Shown here: piece after piece, positions 17,754-26,308 of the stretch | How positions within the stretch are numbered: the first letter of the stretch is position 1 | Layout: the number at the start of each line of letters is the position of its first letter | DNA from: Bacillota bacterium | GTDB lineage: Bacteria; Bacillota; Sulfobacillia; Sulfobacillales; JAIMBI01 | Length of the DNA: 39,471 nt | Direction of reading: 5' to 3' | Assembly: GCA_021846505.1 (NCBI GenBank) | Contig: JAJZWV010000036.1 | Location: forward strand, 1-39,471 | The notes under the pieces: model-generated | The model's input: only the letters and a program-made list of their open reading frames with translations | Databases searched by the model: none | What the model was told of the DNA's origin: nothing | Program-made: the position numbers and the translations under genes

Positions 17754-19163
17754 ATGGCGGAGTGGAAGCACCATCGGCAGCGGCACGTCATGCGCCCAGA
17801 AATCAATATCAACCCGCTGTATGCGCGGGAAGGCGAGGACGCGGTGCCGCGGTTTCGGCTGGCCAAAGAGGGCTTGCTGCCCGAGACCGCGTATCAGATT
17901 GTGCACGACGAGCTGGCGCTGGACGGCAACGCCCGGCTGAATCTGGCTACCTTCGTGGGCACGTGGATGGAGCCCGAAGCGCGCCGGCTGTACACGGAGT
18001 CGGCGGACAAGAACATGATTGACAAAGACGAGTATCCCCAAACCGCAGCCATCGAAGACCGGTGCCTGCACATCTTGGCGGACCTGTGGCATGCGCCCAA
18101 TCCGGCCGGTACCATTGGGGTGTCTACCACCGGGTCGTCCGAGGCGTGCATGCTGGGCGGCCTCGCGCTAAAGCGGCGCTGGCAGCAGGCGCGCAAAGCG
18201 GCCGGAAAGCCTGCCGGCCACCCCAACATCGTGTTCAGCTCGGCCGTCCAGGTGGTGTGGGAGAAGTTTGCCAACTACTTCGAGGTGGAGCCCCGCTATG
18301 TCAACGTGACCCCCGAGGCGCCTTATCTCACGCCCGAGGGCGTGCTGGCAGCCGTGGACGAAAACACGATCGGGGTGGTGCCAGTGCTGGGCGTGACCTA
18401 CACCGGCGTCTACGAGCCGGTATCCGAGATTGCGGCGGCGCTGGACCAGCTCCAGGAGCGGACCGGGATTGACATCCCCATTCACGTGGACGGCGCCTCC
18501 GGGGCCTTCGTCGCGCCATTTCTGCAGCCCGATCTGGCATGGGACTTTCGTCTGCCGCGGGTGCACTCCATCAACACGTCCGGCCACAAGTACGGGCTGG
18601 TGTTTCCGGGCTTGGGGTGGGTTCTGTGGCGTGAGGCATCGCTCTTGCCTCAGGAGCTGGTGTTTGATGTGTCGTATCTAGGCGGCCACATGCCCACCTT
18701 TGCGCTCAACTTCTCTCGCCCCGGTGCCCAGGTGCTGCTGCAGTACTACAACTTTCTGCGCCTGGGATTTGACGGCTACTACCAGGTCCAAAAAGCTTGC
18801 CAGGACGTCGCGCACCATCTGGCAAGCCGGCTCGCGGCGCTGGGCCCGTTCGAGATTCTGACGGACGGCTCCGACATCCCGGTGCTGGCCTGGAAGCTGA
18901 AGAAGCGGAGGCCCAGCGAGGCGGGGTGGGACCTGAACCATCTGTCGCGGGTGCTGCGCGAGCGTGGCTGGCAGGTGCCGGCCTATCCGCTTCCGCCCTC
19001 GATGGAGGACACGACCATCATGCGCGTGGTGGTCCGTAATAGCTTTTCGCTGGACATGGCGGAGTTGCTCCTGGATGACGTGCGCCGCTCGGTGGAGTAC
19101 TTGGAGGGTTTGGAGCATCCGATGCCGGATGCACCGCATCCCGGCAAGGCATTTCACCACTGA
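17754..19163 (+). CDS. gadB: Glutamate decarboxylase
   Basis: PLP-dependent enzyme converting glutamate plus a proton to GABA and CO2, which consumes cytosolic acid. 469 aa, full length. Motifs: an N-terminal YAREGEDAVPRFRLAKEGL, substrate-pocket region NLATFVGTWMEPEARRLYTES, NMIDKDEYPQTAAIEDRC, cofactor contacts GVSTTGSSEACMLGGLALKR, IHVDGASGAFVAPF, and the Schiff-base Lys279 in INTSGHKYGLV. The C-terminus ends in KAFHH, as in GadB proteins whose C-terminal His takes part in pH-dependent closure. AGAGGGAGAG precedes ATG 17754. No glutamate/GABA antiporter gene is adjacent; the neighbouring MFS protein is not of that family. Confidence 0.96.
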   Translation: MAEWKHHRQRHVMRPEININPLYAREGEDAVPRFRLAKEGLLPETAYQIVHDELALDGNARLNLATFVGTWMEPEARRLYTESADKNMIDKDEYPQTAAIEDRCLHILADLWHAPNPAGTIGVSTTGSSEACMLGGLALKRRWQQARKAAGKPAGHPNIVFSSAVQVVWEKFANYFEVEPRYVNVTPEAPYLTPEGVLAAVDENTIGVVPVLGVTYTGVYEPVSEIAAALDQLQERTGIDIPIHVDGASGAFVAPFLQPDLAWDFRLPRVHSINTSGHKYGLVFPGLGWVLWREASLLPQELVFDVSYLGGHMPTFALNFSRPGAQVLLQYYNFLRLGFDGYYQVQKACQDVAHHLASRLAALGPFEILTDGSDIPVLAWKLKKRRPSEAGWDLNHLSRVLRERGWQVPAYPLPPSMEDTTIMRVVVRNSFSLDMAELLLDDVRRSVEYLEGLEHPMPDAPHPGKAFHH

Positions 19164-19249
19164 CTCACGGCGCCATGCGTCCCGTCCGGATGGCTCCGGG
19201 GGATGTTGGCGGCGGAGGGGTCGCTGGGTCCGGCGCGGCGCCCCGCGCC

Positions 19250-20494
19250 TTACGCGCTGACGCTGGTGACCGACACCCGGCTCTGCCGGACCAGCAGCGC
19301 GGCGCCGATGCCCGCGATCATGACCGTGGCTGCCAGCCAGGGTGCCGATCCATGGGCCAGCAGTGCGCCCCCCATGACGGGGCCCATCGCGGAGCCTCCG
19401 CGAGAGGCCAGGGACTGAAAGCCCATGTAGCGCCCCCGCAGCTGTGCGGGGGCGTGCGTGGCGACCCAGGTGGCCGCCGCCGGATTCAGCACGTTTTCGC
19501 CCAGCGTGATGACCACCACCGCTAACGCGAAGCCGGCGAGCCCGCTGGCCAGGAGCATCACCAAAAAGCCGAGCCCGTAGCCGGCCATCCCCAGCGCCAT
19601 GGCATTGAAGGATGAAAACCGCTTAGACCAGCGCGCCACCGGAATTTGCAGTGTCACCACCAGTACAGCATTTTCGGCCGCGAGATAGCCGAAAATGCCG
19701 GCTGGGAAGTGCAGGTCAATGTGTAGGTACGCGGGGAGCACTTGGTATAGCTGGCTGTACACGAGCCAGGCGACGGCCCACAGCAGCGCAAACCCGACAA
19801 AGGCTTTGTCGCGCCACACGGTGCGGAGGCCCCCGAGGGTGGTGGCGAGCGTTTCCCGGCGCTCGTGCGGCCGGGTTTCAGGAATCTTGGTCAGAATCAG
19901 CACCCAAAACGCGGCCAAGCTCAAAGCATCTAGCGCAAACAGCCAGTAAAACGAGTGGTCCGCCAGCAGGCCGCCCACCATAGGCCCAATGATAATGCCA
20001 GCGTTGGACGCCATGCGCAGCATGGCGTAGGACTCGTTGAGCTTCTCCGGCGGCACCAGGTCGGCCACCAATGCCATGGACGCGGGCTGGAACAGCGGCA
20101 GGCTGAAGGCCATGCACGCAAGCGCGACAAACAGCGCCCAGAGCGGGTTGACAATGCCCACCAAGTAGGCTGCCACCGCGCCCGCCGACAGCGACAACAG
20201 CATGACGCGCCGGCGGCCCCATGCGTCGGCAAAAATGCCGCCAAACAGCACGCTGGCCACCTGGATGACACCGTAGGCGCCCATGGCCAAGCCGACCGAA
20301 GCTAAGGAGCCTCCCAGGCGGCTGGCCAGGAACACAGCCAAAAACGGGAACACCAGCGAGTTGCCCACCATGTTGACGAAGCGGCCAGCCAGCAGCACGT
20401 AAAACAGGCGGGGTAGATCCGGGTCGATGAATTTGTTCAGCACACGCAAACCAACCACCCCCCCAACGTGGCGCAGTCGCTGAGAGTGTATCAT
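19250..20494 (-). CDS. MFS transporter, drug-efflux type
   Basis: About 414 aa with 12 hydrophobic segments of the major facilitator superfamily. The loop 2-3 motif A is GIFADAWGRRRVMLLSLSAG, and motif C-like residues appear in SNAGIIIGPMVGGLLAD, typical of H+-driven multidrug exporters (DHA1/MdtG-like). The central cytosolic loop holds TKIPETRPHERRETLATTLG. The ATG at 20494 is the first methionine near the domain, but a GTG at 20443 (VLNKFIDPDLPRLFYVLL) is also possible, with a G-rich stretch upstream. It is convergent with gad and divergent from the ribokinase gene. Confidence 0.88.
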   Translation of the reverse strand: MIHSQRLRHVGGVVGLRVLNKFIDPDLPRLFYVLLAGRFVNMVGNSLVFPFLAVFLASRLGGSLASVGLAMGAYGVIQVASVLFGGIFADAWGRRRVMLLSLSAGAVAAYLVGIVNPLWALFVALACMAFSLPLFQPASMALVADLVPPEKLNESYAMLRMASNAGIIIGPMVGGLLADHSFYWLFALDALSLAAFWVLILTKIPETRPHERRETLATTLGGLRTVWRDKAFVGFALLWAVAWLVYSQLYQVLPAYLHIDLHFPAGIFGYLAAENAVLVVTLQIPVARWSKRFSSFNAMALGMAGYGLGFLVMLLASGLAGFALAVVVITLGENVLNPAAATWVATHAPAQLRGRYMGFQSLASRGGSAMGPVMGGALLAHGSAPWLAATVMIAGIGAALLVRQSRVSVTSVSA

Positions 20495-20620
20495 GGCGGT
20501 GGGCCAGACGCCTTGGGAAAGGAAGGCAAGGCGCTCGAGTCGGCCGCGCACATCCGGCGACTGAACATACTAAGAGGATGAACCGCGACAAGGCATCAGG
20601 AGATATAGGGAGGGCTCGGT

Positions 20621-21532
20621 GTGGTCGTGGTGGTGGGCAGCGTGAACGTGGACGTGGCAGCCCAGCTGGACCGCTGGCCAGCGGAGGGGGAAACGCTGCC
20701 GGCGCGGCAGGGATGGCTGGCGCCCGGCGGCAAGGGCGGCAACCAAGCGGTGGCTGCCGCGCGCCAGGGCACCGCCGTGCGGCTGGTGAGCGCCGTGGGC
20801 CGCGATGCGCTGGCCGCGGTCGCGCTCTCGGAGGTGCGGGCCGCCGGGGTCGATCTCCATGTGCGCGAGCTCCCCGATGCCCCCACCGGGATGGCGCTAA
20901 TTTGGATTGGCGCCGGCGGCGGCAACACGATTGTGGTGGTGCGCGGCGCCAATGCTTTGGTCGAGGGGGCCCAGGTGCGGGCCCTGCCGCCGCCCGCCCC
21001 GGGGGACGTGGTCCTGATTTCCCTGGAGATCCCTTTGGCGGCCGCAGTGGCGGCGGCTGAGTGGGGGAAGGCGGCCGGTGCGCAGGTGATGGTCGACCCC
21101 GCCCCGGCGCCGCGGGAGCTTCCCGCCGCGCTGTGGCGGGCGGACGTGCTGATGCCCAATCGCGGCGAGGCGGAGCAGCTGCTGGGGCACGCAGTGGCGG
21201 CCGGGGGGGAAGTGGACGCTGCGCGCGAGCTCACCGCACGCGGCGCCCGGCTCGGGATCGTCAAGCTCGGGGAGCGTGGGATCGCGTGGAGCGGCCCCAG
21301 CGGCGACGGGCGGCTCCCGGCTCTGCCCGTGGCGGTGGTTGACTCCACGGGTGCCGGGGACGCGTTCGCGGGCGCCCTCGCGGCCCACTTGGCTGACGGG
21401 CGGGAGGTGGGCGACGCTCTCCGCCGCGCTTCCCAGGTGGCCGCAGTCGCGTGCATGCGCCCCGGGGCGCAGACGGTGCCCACCTGGGAGGAAGTGCGGG
21501 CGCATTTGACCGGAGAGAGCGGAGGGTTCTGA
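20621..21532 (+). CDS. rbsK: Ribokinase (PfkB family)
   Basis: Phosphorylates ribose to ribose-5-phosphate with ATP. 303 aa. PfkB signatures: N-terminal VVVGSVNVDVAAQLDRWPAEGET, substrate site GGKGGNQAVAAARQG, and the C-terminal VVDSTGAGDAFAGALAAHLADG with the catalytic Asp in GAGDAF and the anion hole. NRGEAEQL is the usual mid-domain motif. GTG 20621 was chosen because GGGAGG (20608-20613) lies 7 nt upstream. No ribose transporter is next to it, so another sugar or nucleoside substrate of the ribokinase subfamily is possible. Confidence 0.9.
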   Translation: MVVVVGSVNVDVAAQLDRWPAEGETLPARQGWLAPGGKGGNQAVAAARQGTAVRLVSAVGRDALAAVALSEVRAAGVDLHVRELPDAPTGMALIWIGAGGGNTIVVVRGANALVEGAQVRALPPPAPGDVVLISLEIPLAAAVAAAEWGKAAGAQVMVDPAPAPRELPAALWRADVLMPNRGEAEQLLGHAVAAGGEVDAARELTARGARLGIVKLGERGIAWSGPSGDGRLPALPVAVVDSTGAGDAFAGALAAHLADGREVGDALRRASQVAAVACMRPGAQTVPTWEEVRAHLTGESGGF

Positions 21533-21661
21533 CCGGCAAGTCACTTGGAGGATTCTCGGAACCCGTGCAACCATTCCTGCGGACGAGTCGTTATACAGGT
21601 GCAGGCCGCAGGGCGATTTGCCAGCGGCGGGTGGGAATTCGGAGTGATAGGGGGGAAGGGC

Positions 21662-21850
21662 ATGCAAACCAAGCGCCCCAAGAACCAGCGTCGTGCGGAC
21701 TACTTTCTTTACACGTGGCAGATTTATGCGATTCGCCGGCTGGCGGCGGAAACCCATCGCCAGCCCAGCGAAGTGGTGCGGGATCTTTTGAATCAAGCCC
21801 TGCCTCACCACGAAGAGGCGGGGAACACACCTCAGGCGCTCAGCTCCTAG
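21662..21850 (+). CDS. Small ribbon-helix-helix-like protein
   Basis: 62 aa. RRADYFLYTWQIYAIRRLAA, ETHRQPSEVVRDLLNQAL has the strand-helix-helix rhythm of Arc/CopG-type DNA-binding proteins, with the second helix beginning PSEVVRDLL. The N-terminus is basic (TKRPKNQRR). ATG 21662 was chosen because GGGGGGAAGGG stands directly upstream and the longer in-frame extension is not protein-like. It could be a free-standing regulator or an orphan antitoxin; no toxin gene is adjacent. It converges on the peroxiredoxin gene, with a strong hairpin between them. Confidence 0.65.
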   Translation: MQTKRPKNQRRADYFLYTWQIYAIRRLAAETHRQPSEVVRDLLNQALPHHEEAGNTPQALSS

Positions 21851-21870
21851 ACAGGTTTCTTCAGATGGCA

Positions 21871-21910
21871 GAGGGCCAGCCGGTTCGGGTTGCCGAACTG
21901 GCTGGCCCTC
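21871..21910. terminator. 18-bp hairpin between convergent genes
   Basis: Arms 21871-21888 (GAGGGCCAGCCGGTTCGG) and 21893-21910 pair over 18 positions with one G-T mismatch, loop GTTG. It lies between the stop of the RHH gene and the stop of the minus-strand peroxiredoxin gene. Neither side has a T-tract, so it may work as a bidirectional barrier or 3'-end stabiliser rather than a textbook terminator. Confidence 0.6.
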
Positions 21911-21926
21911 ATGCGGGGCTGGCCAC

Positions 21927-22397
21927 TCAGACCCGCAGCTGCTGGACGGCCTCGAGCACACGGTCATAGGAGGCCGGATCCGCCGCCGGAAATGATCGAT
22001 TCTCGTAGCGCAGGATGCCGTCGGCGTCAATCAGAAACATGGAGCGCGCCGCCGTCACCTCATCCGCCCGCAGGACGCCGTAGGCGCGCGCAGCCGCGCG
22101 GGTGGCGTCTGAGCCCAGCAGGTAGGGCAGTCCGCCCAGACTCGCGGCAAACACGGCGAGCGCGGGCGCGGAATCGGTCGAGCACAGCAGCAACTCGGCG
22201 CCGAGGGCCTGCACCTGGCTCCACTTGCCTCTCCACGAGGTCACTTCCGAGATTCAGCCGCCGGTGAAGGCCATCGGGAAAAAGCCCAGCAGCAGGGGCT
22301 TGCCCCGGAAGTCAATGAGCCGGCGCAGGCTGCCGGCCGTCGTGGCCACCTCAAAATCGGGAGCGGCCTCATTCAGCCGCGCGGATGTTGCCGCCAA
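21927..22397 (-). CDS. Peroxiredoxin, probable selenoprotein (UGA at active site)
   Basis: AhpC/TSA-family peroxidase, 156 aa if TGA 22256-22254 is read as selenocysteine 48. Before it: NEAAPDFEVATTAGSLRRLI, GKPLLLGFFPMAFTGG. After it, same frame: ISEVTSWRGKWSQVQALGAE, DSAPALAVFAASLG, AARSMFLIDADGIL. The peroxidatic motif PxxxTxxC is P41-MAF-T45-GG-U48, so the stop is exactly where the catalytic Cys belongs, and the catalytic Arg (AARSMF) is kept. No frameshift occurs on either side. TTG 22397 is chosen as start because a perfect GGAGGTGAT (22409-22401) lies 2 nt beyond the spacing optimum upstream. Only one other Cys remains (C72), suggesting a one-Sec enzyme reduced by an external thiol. 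The alternative is a nonsense pseudogene; the exact position and the stem-loop after it favour Sec. Confidence 0.82.
22228..22256 (-). promoter_or_regulatory. UGA codon and candidate bacterial SECIS stem-loop
   Basis: On the minus strand TGA (22256-22254) is followed after 13 nt by CCTC-GTGGA-GAGG (22240-22228). The apical loop begins with G and starts 17 nt after the TGA, within the spacing reported for bacterial SECIS elements (roughly 16-37 nt, a G in the first two loop positions). The stem may extend by a TG/CA pair across a bulged A. The stem is short, so this is a candidate, not a proof. Confidence 0.6.
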
Positions 22398-22589
22398 AGA
22401 ATCACCTCCGTTGCTGAGCGCCATTGTGACACAACCGGGCCGTGGGGCGCGCCCGCGCCAGCGGAAACCCAAAGCACGGCGCCCCGAGTGAGTTTCCCAC
22501 GCTGGGGCCGCCTTGCCAAATCCGATCTAGAAGTTGACAAGGTGCGCCAGATATCGGAAGAGTGTGGCTAGGAATCCCCAGGAGGTGGA

Positions 22590-23551
22590 ATGATGAGCGC
22601 GGCCAGCGTAACTGCGGCCGTCGGTGGCGCTTTGGCGACCATACTTCTACTCGCAGGGTGCGGTGCCCCCCAGTCCGTTGCGCCGCCCCGGAGGGCCCCA
22701 GGGACTGAGTTGACGCGCGGAGGCGATCCGGGTCGTCCACAGATATATGGAGCAGGAGTGGGCGGCCGAAGCGACTTGGAGTGTCCCGGTCCAAGACAGG
22801 CTGGAGGTGGCGCCCCAAGTTCTGGTCGATGACTTCACGTGGAGATTAAACAAGGCGGGCAAAGCGACCCCGCCCAGTCCGCCGGCTCATCTTTCCCGTG
22901 AGACGGTTGCCGTCATGGTGCCCCAGCAGGCGACGGCGTTCGAGGCCATGACAAACGGCGTGTACATGGTGTTCGTCAAGCGGGGAAGTTCCTGGGTGCA
23001 GGCCTATTCCCCCCGCCGTCGCCAAAGGGGCGCCGCCGCTCTCTCCTGAGGACAATCATGCGGGCTACGCGCAATTGCTCTCGCCCTCCGACTACAAGTA
23101 CCTGAAGCTGGCGCCCGCCGTCATTGCTTCCCGCTACGCCGTGGACACTGCCGACGCGTCCGAGGGGGCGACCCTTACCGATGCCTCCACGTTTGCACCG
23201 GGTGTGTTCACGACCCAACTCTGGGCCAAACTTCAGCCGGGGCAGCATCAGACCGCGGCGTCAGGAGCCGTGCCGACAGCATATCCGACCTATGCGTTTC
23301 GGCTGAAGGGCGGGGGCGCCGTCGTCTTCCTGAGCGTCAAGCGCCAGGCAACCTACACGGCGTCTCCGGGCTATCACTTTACCGTCGCGGCCAACAGCGG
23401 GTACACAGCATTTATGGCTCCGGGTATCTACACCACCGAATCCATGACGACGCTGTTCAACTTGGCCGTCATCGATCCCCCGTCCACGAGCACGGCACCC
23501 GTTCGTGTGATTGGGCTTTCGTGGGGAGACGTTTCGATTACTGGACACTGA
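22590..23551 (+). pseudogene. Secreted lipoprotein gene broken by frameshifts
   Basis: ATG 22590, preceded by AGGAGGTG, opens a lipoprotein signal peptide: SVTAAVGGALATILLLAGCG with lipobox LAGC. The sequence then continues in a second frame from about 22710 (AIRVVHRYMEQEWAAEATW, TWRLNKAGKATPPSPPAHLS, QATAFEAMTNGVYMVFVKRG) and in a third from about 23035 (EDNHAGYAQLLSPSDYKYLK, YAVDTADASEGATLTDASTF, TYTASPGYHFTVAANSGYTA) to TGA 23551. Together they would give a ~320-aa anchored extracytoplasmic protein of unknown function. At least two frameshifts make it a pseudogene unless they are sequencing errors. Confidence 0.7.
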
Positions 23552-24166
23552 GAAGCCGTTCCAGGGATCAGTGCCTTTCGGCGGATGGGGCGACGGATGG
23601 CTTGGATGGCTTGGCCCCTGGCTTTGCCCTGAGTCCAGGCCATCTTAGCTCAGCGCCGCAGCGGAGGCCGAAAGGCGGCGTGCGGCGGTTCAGCGGATGT
23701 TTTTCTTAGCCACACCGCAGTCTCGCAGGCGCGGGATTGGCCCACACCGCCCACGGCCAGCCGAGGCGGCCGACCGAAGTTCTGCCCGACAGCTTTGGGT
23801 GTCGAGGGCTAGATGCTTCCGCCACGCCCAGCGGCGCAGGGACTTCGGCAAGCCGGGTGGCACGGGCGGCGCGATGCGGCGCAGGGGAGGGAGCCGTGCT
23901 GCCGAAACCTCCTGCCACACGGCGGTCGCCGAATGCCTGTAGACGGCCAGCGTATTCCCCCGGGGGAATTCGCTGGCCGCCTGGCCCGGATGCTCCTGGG
24001 TCGGCCCGAATGGTTCCCGTGGTTCATGTCGAACCCCGGCGGAGGCGCTGCTCGGGCTCGGCTGAGGGGCCGGGAGAATGTGAGGGCCACCGCCCGATGG
24101 AATATGATGGGCGCTGACAGATGCCAGGCCGATCGCGCGGCCGTCCGGGAACACGGGGGAGCGCGG
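23552..24166. other. Gene-free stretch
   Basis: About 615 bp between the broken lipoprotein gene and the end of the anti-sigma gene. Open frames exist on both strands but are GC-bias artefacts: Pro/Arg/Ala-rich, without a ribosome binding site or motif. I see no RNA gene, terminator or repeat that I can support. Confidence 0.5.
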
Positions 24167-25132
24167 CTACTTTTTCGGCGAGGCGAGGCTAGGTGCCAGC
24201 AGCGGGCCGATGCTGTGGACCCAGGCCCACAGGCCTGCGAGCGAGAGACTGGTCCCGGTGGCTCTTGCCGATCCAGTGGCGGTGACCACGAGCTCCGTTT
24301 GAGCACGGGTCCACGCCGCCGTCCACCCGAAGCGGATTTCTGGATGAGTGGGCGTTGTCGGCCATAGGGTGACGGAGATGATCGCGCGCCCCGTGTGCGT
24401 GAGCGGCGCTCGCCGCGCCTGTTGGGCCAGAACCCGGGCGGCGGATACAATGCCCGCGTGCTCTGTCGCGGGGCCCTTCACCTCCACCCACATCCTTCCT
24501 TCCAGCCAGACCAAGGCAAGCGAGGGCGGGGCGGCACCGCTGGCAGCGGAAGCCGAAAACCAGCTCCCCATGGTGCCCGGTGCCACGGCCGTGGCGGGTG
24601 CGGCCGTCTCGATGAGGGCCTGCTCGAGTGCGGTGCGGTACCGGGCCAGGGCGGCCGAGGCGGCCGCAGTGCTGGGGTGCCCTTGAACAATCAGCGAGAT
24701 GGAGCCGACATCCAAGATATACCCGGTGTGGTGCGGCAAGAGGCGGGCGCTCACGGTGAGCCCGGTGGTGTGGACGCCACGGGGCGCCAGCCGCGGCACC
24801 CCAATTAGGGCCAGCGGCTCGAGGGCGCGCCGAATGGCCGGATCGACACCCGATGAGGAGTGTGCGGGGGCGGCTGGACCCGGTCGCGGCCCGCGCACCG
24901 GGGGCCCACTGCGGTGGCCCAGAAGCATTGGCCCGGCTGCGGCCGCGATACTGAGCAAGACTGCCGCCCACACCCAGCGGGGAACGGGCCTGCCCCGAGG
25001 TGCGAGCGCTGGATGCGTGGAGGCGTATTCCATCACGTGGTCCCGCACGGCCGCCCGCACGGAGGGATCCAGGCGAACGCGCGCGTGAGCCAGCAATGCC
25101 AGGTAACGGGCGGCGGGGCGTCGGTCTGCCAT
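24167..25132 (-). CDS. Probable anti-sigma factor, single-pass membrane protein
   Basis: 321 aa. Cytosolic N-terminal ~45 residues (RYLALLAHARVRLDPSVRAA, VRDHVMEYA), one membrane helix (WVWAAVLLSIAAAAGPMLLG, ~residues 53-72), a Pro-rich linker and a large extracytoplasmic domain with a repeated beta/alpha make-up (GYILDVGSISLIVQG, SAALARYRTALEQALIETAA, SLALVWLEGRMWVEVKG). It starts directly after an ECF sigma gene with GGAGG before ATG 25132, the standard arrangement for a membrane anti-sigma factor. There is no zinc HxxxCxxC motif, so it is not a ZAS-type. The outer domain is unknown to me. Confidence 0.65.
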   Translation of the reverse strand: MADRRPAARYLALLAHARVRLDPSVRAAVRDHVMEYASTHPALAPRGRPVPRWVWAAVLLSIAAAAGPMLLGHRSGPPVRGPRPGPAAPAHSSSGVDPAIRRALEPLALIGVPRLAPRGVHTTGLTVSARLLPHHTGYILDVGSISLIVQGHPSTAAASAALARYRTALEQALIETAAPATAVAPGTMGSWFSASAASGAAPPSLALVWLEGRMWVEVKGPATEHAGIVSAARVLAQQARRAPLTHTGRAIISVTLWPTTPTHPEIRFGWTAAWTRAQTELVVTATGSARATGTSLSLAGLWAWVHSIGPLLAPSLASPKK

Positions 25133-25134
25133 GG

Positions 25135-25650
25135 CTATTGTCCTCCCTCTGTTCGACCATCCAGTGCCGTGAGCTGTGAGGCTAGCATCTTGCGCGCGCG
25201 GTGGCGAATGACATAGAGCTGGGGCAAGGACCATCCCAGCGCCGAGGCCGCATCCCGAGCCGACAGACCCAACACGCCGGTGAGGACCAGCACGTCTCGA
25301 TGGCTCGGGCGGAGGGAAGTCATGGCGTGGACAATGCGAGCGATGGATTCCTCCTGCACAAGGTCCGCCTCCGGGCCCGAATGGCCGTCCGGCGCCGTGC
25401 CGGCACCGGGGCCCGCGCATGCTCTCTGAGCGGTGCGCCGGGCGCGTGTGTAATCCACCCCGACGTTGTGCGCAATGCGAAACAGCCACGCGCGCGGATG
25501 AGTTCCCGAAAACCGACCGATGGCGGCCCACGCTCTGAGAAACGTCTCCTGCACGCCGTCCTCGGCCAAGTCAGACCCGACCGCCAAGCTCAGGTACGTA
25601 TAGATGTCGTCTGCCCAGAGGTGGTACCAGCTTGCGAACGTCTCGCGCAT
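25135..25650 (-). CDS. ECF RNA polymerase sigma factor
   Basis: Alternative sigma factor, 171 aa. Region 2: YHLWADDIYTYLSLAVGSDL, AEDGVQETFLRAWAAI, THPRAWLFRIAHNVGVDYTR; region 4: MTSLRPSHRDVLVLTGVLGL, SARDAASALGWSLPQLYVIR, HRARKML with a helix-turn-helix. The linker is longer than usual (about 30 residues). ATG 25650 was chosen because GGAGGG (25666-25661) lies ~10 nt upstream; an ATG nine codons earlier lacks one. It is followed by the presumed anti-sigma gene, so activity is probably released by an envelope signal. It resembles the broken pair at 16.5-17.5 kb in organisation. Confidence 0.92.
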   Translation of the reverse strand: MRETFASWYHLWADDIYTYLSLAVGSDLAEDGVQETFLRAWAAIGRFSGTHPRAWLFRIAHNVGVDYTRARRTAQRACAGPGAGTAPDGHSGPEADLVQEESIARIVHAMTSLRPSHRDVLVLTGVLGLSARDAASALGWSLPQLYVIRHRARKMLASQLTALDGRTEGGQ

Positions 25651-25677
25651 GTCAGCCACCCTCCAACGTCCATCCAT

Positions 25678-26308
25678 CTAATAAACGTCAGGCGGCGTCG
25701 AATCTTTCAGGGACCCGACGACCGACGACCGCGGCGGTAGCGCTGGAGGACCGGGTCCGCTCGCTCTGGGTCTGCCTGAGAAAGGCTCGTCAAGCATCCG
25801 AGGCTCCCTGCTCGCCAGAAGGTGGCCGCAGGCGAGTCATCTCGAAGAACGGCCCACATTCCCAGCGGGCGGGCGTCTCACCTATCGCGTTCAGGCGGCC
25901 GGCTGATCCATGGCCCGCCCCCGGGTCCTCACCGGCCTGCCCACGCGGCGGCCCCTGGCCACGGCACGCGGCCCAGGCGCAGCGGATTCACCAAGCAAGT
26001 GGGTGCGAGCAGATCGCGACCTGAAGGCCGTGAGGGCCAGCGAAGAGCGGCGCCGACGGACTGGCTTCACCGGCCGTATGCCGGGGGAGGGCGAGGCGGC
26101 TGGCCGCCCAATGACGCGGGGCCCCTCCCCGCTTCTAGCGAATCCTCTGCTTCGGCCGTGGGCGGAGGGCGCCCCTTGTTGCTGAGCCCGCCGGTTCTTG
26201 ACGGCGCGACGCCGTTGGGGTGGTATGAAGAGCGGCGGCAGCGCGGCCGCTGACCCGGACGGCATCCGGGACGCCGGAAGACGCCAGACGGAGGCAGGAG
26301 GCAGGAGC
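25678..26308. other. Gene-free stretch before fumC
   Basis: About 630 bp between the divergent ECF sigma gene and fumarase. It should hold promoters for both. I found no convincing -35/-10 pair, no riboswitch and no coding sequence; a tempting arginine/proline-rich open frame on each strand lacks motifs. The composition is as GC-rich as the flanks. Confidence 0.5.

Noticed and set aside
22534-22539. TTGACA as a -35 box for the lipoprotein gene
   Set aside because: No acceptable -10 box lies 15-19 bp downstream.
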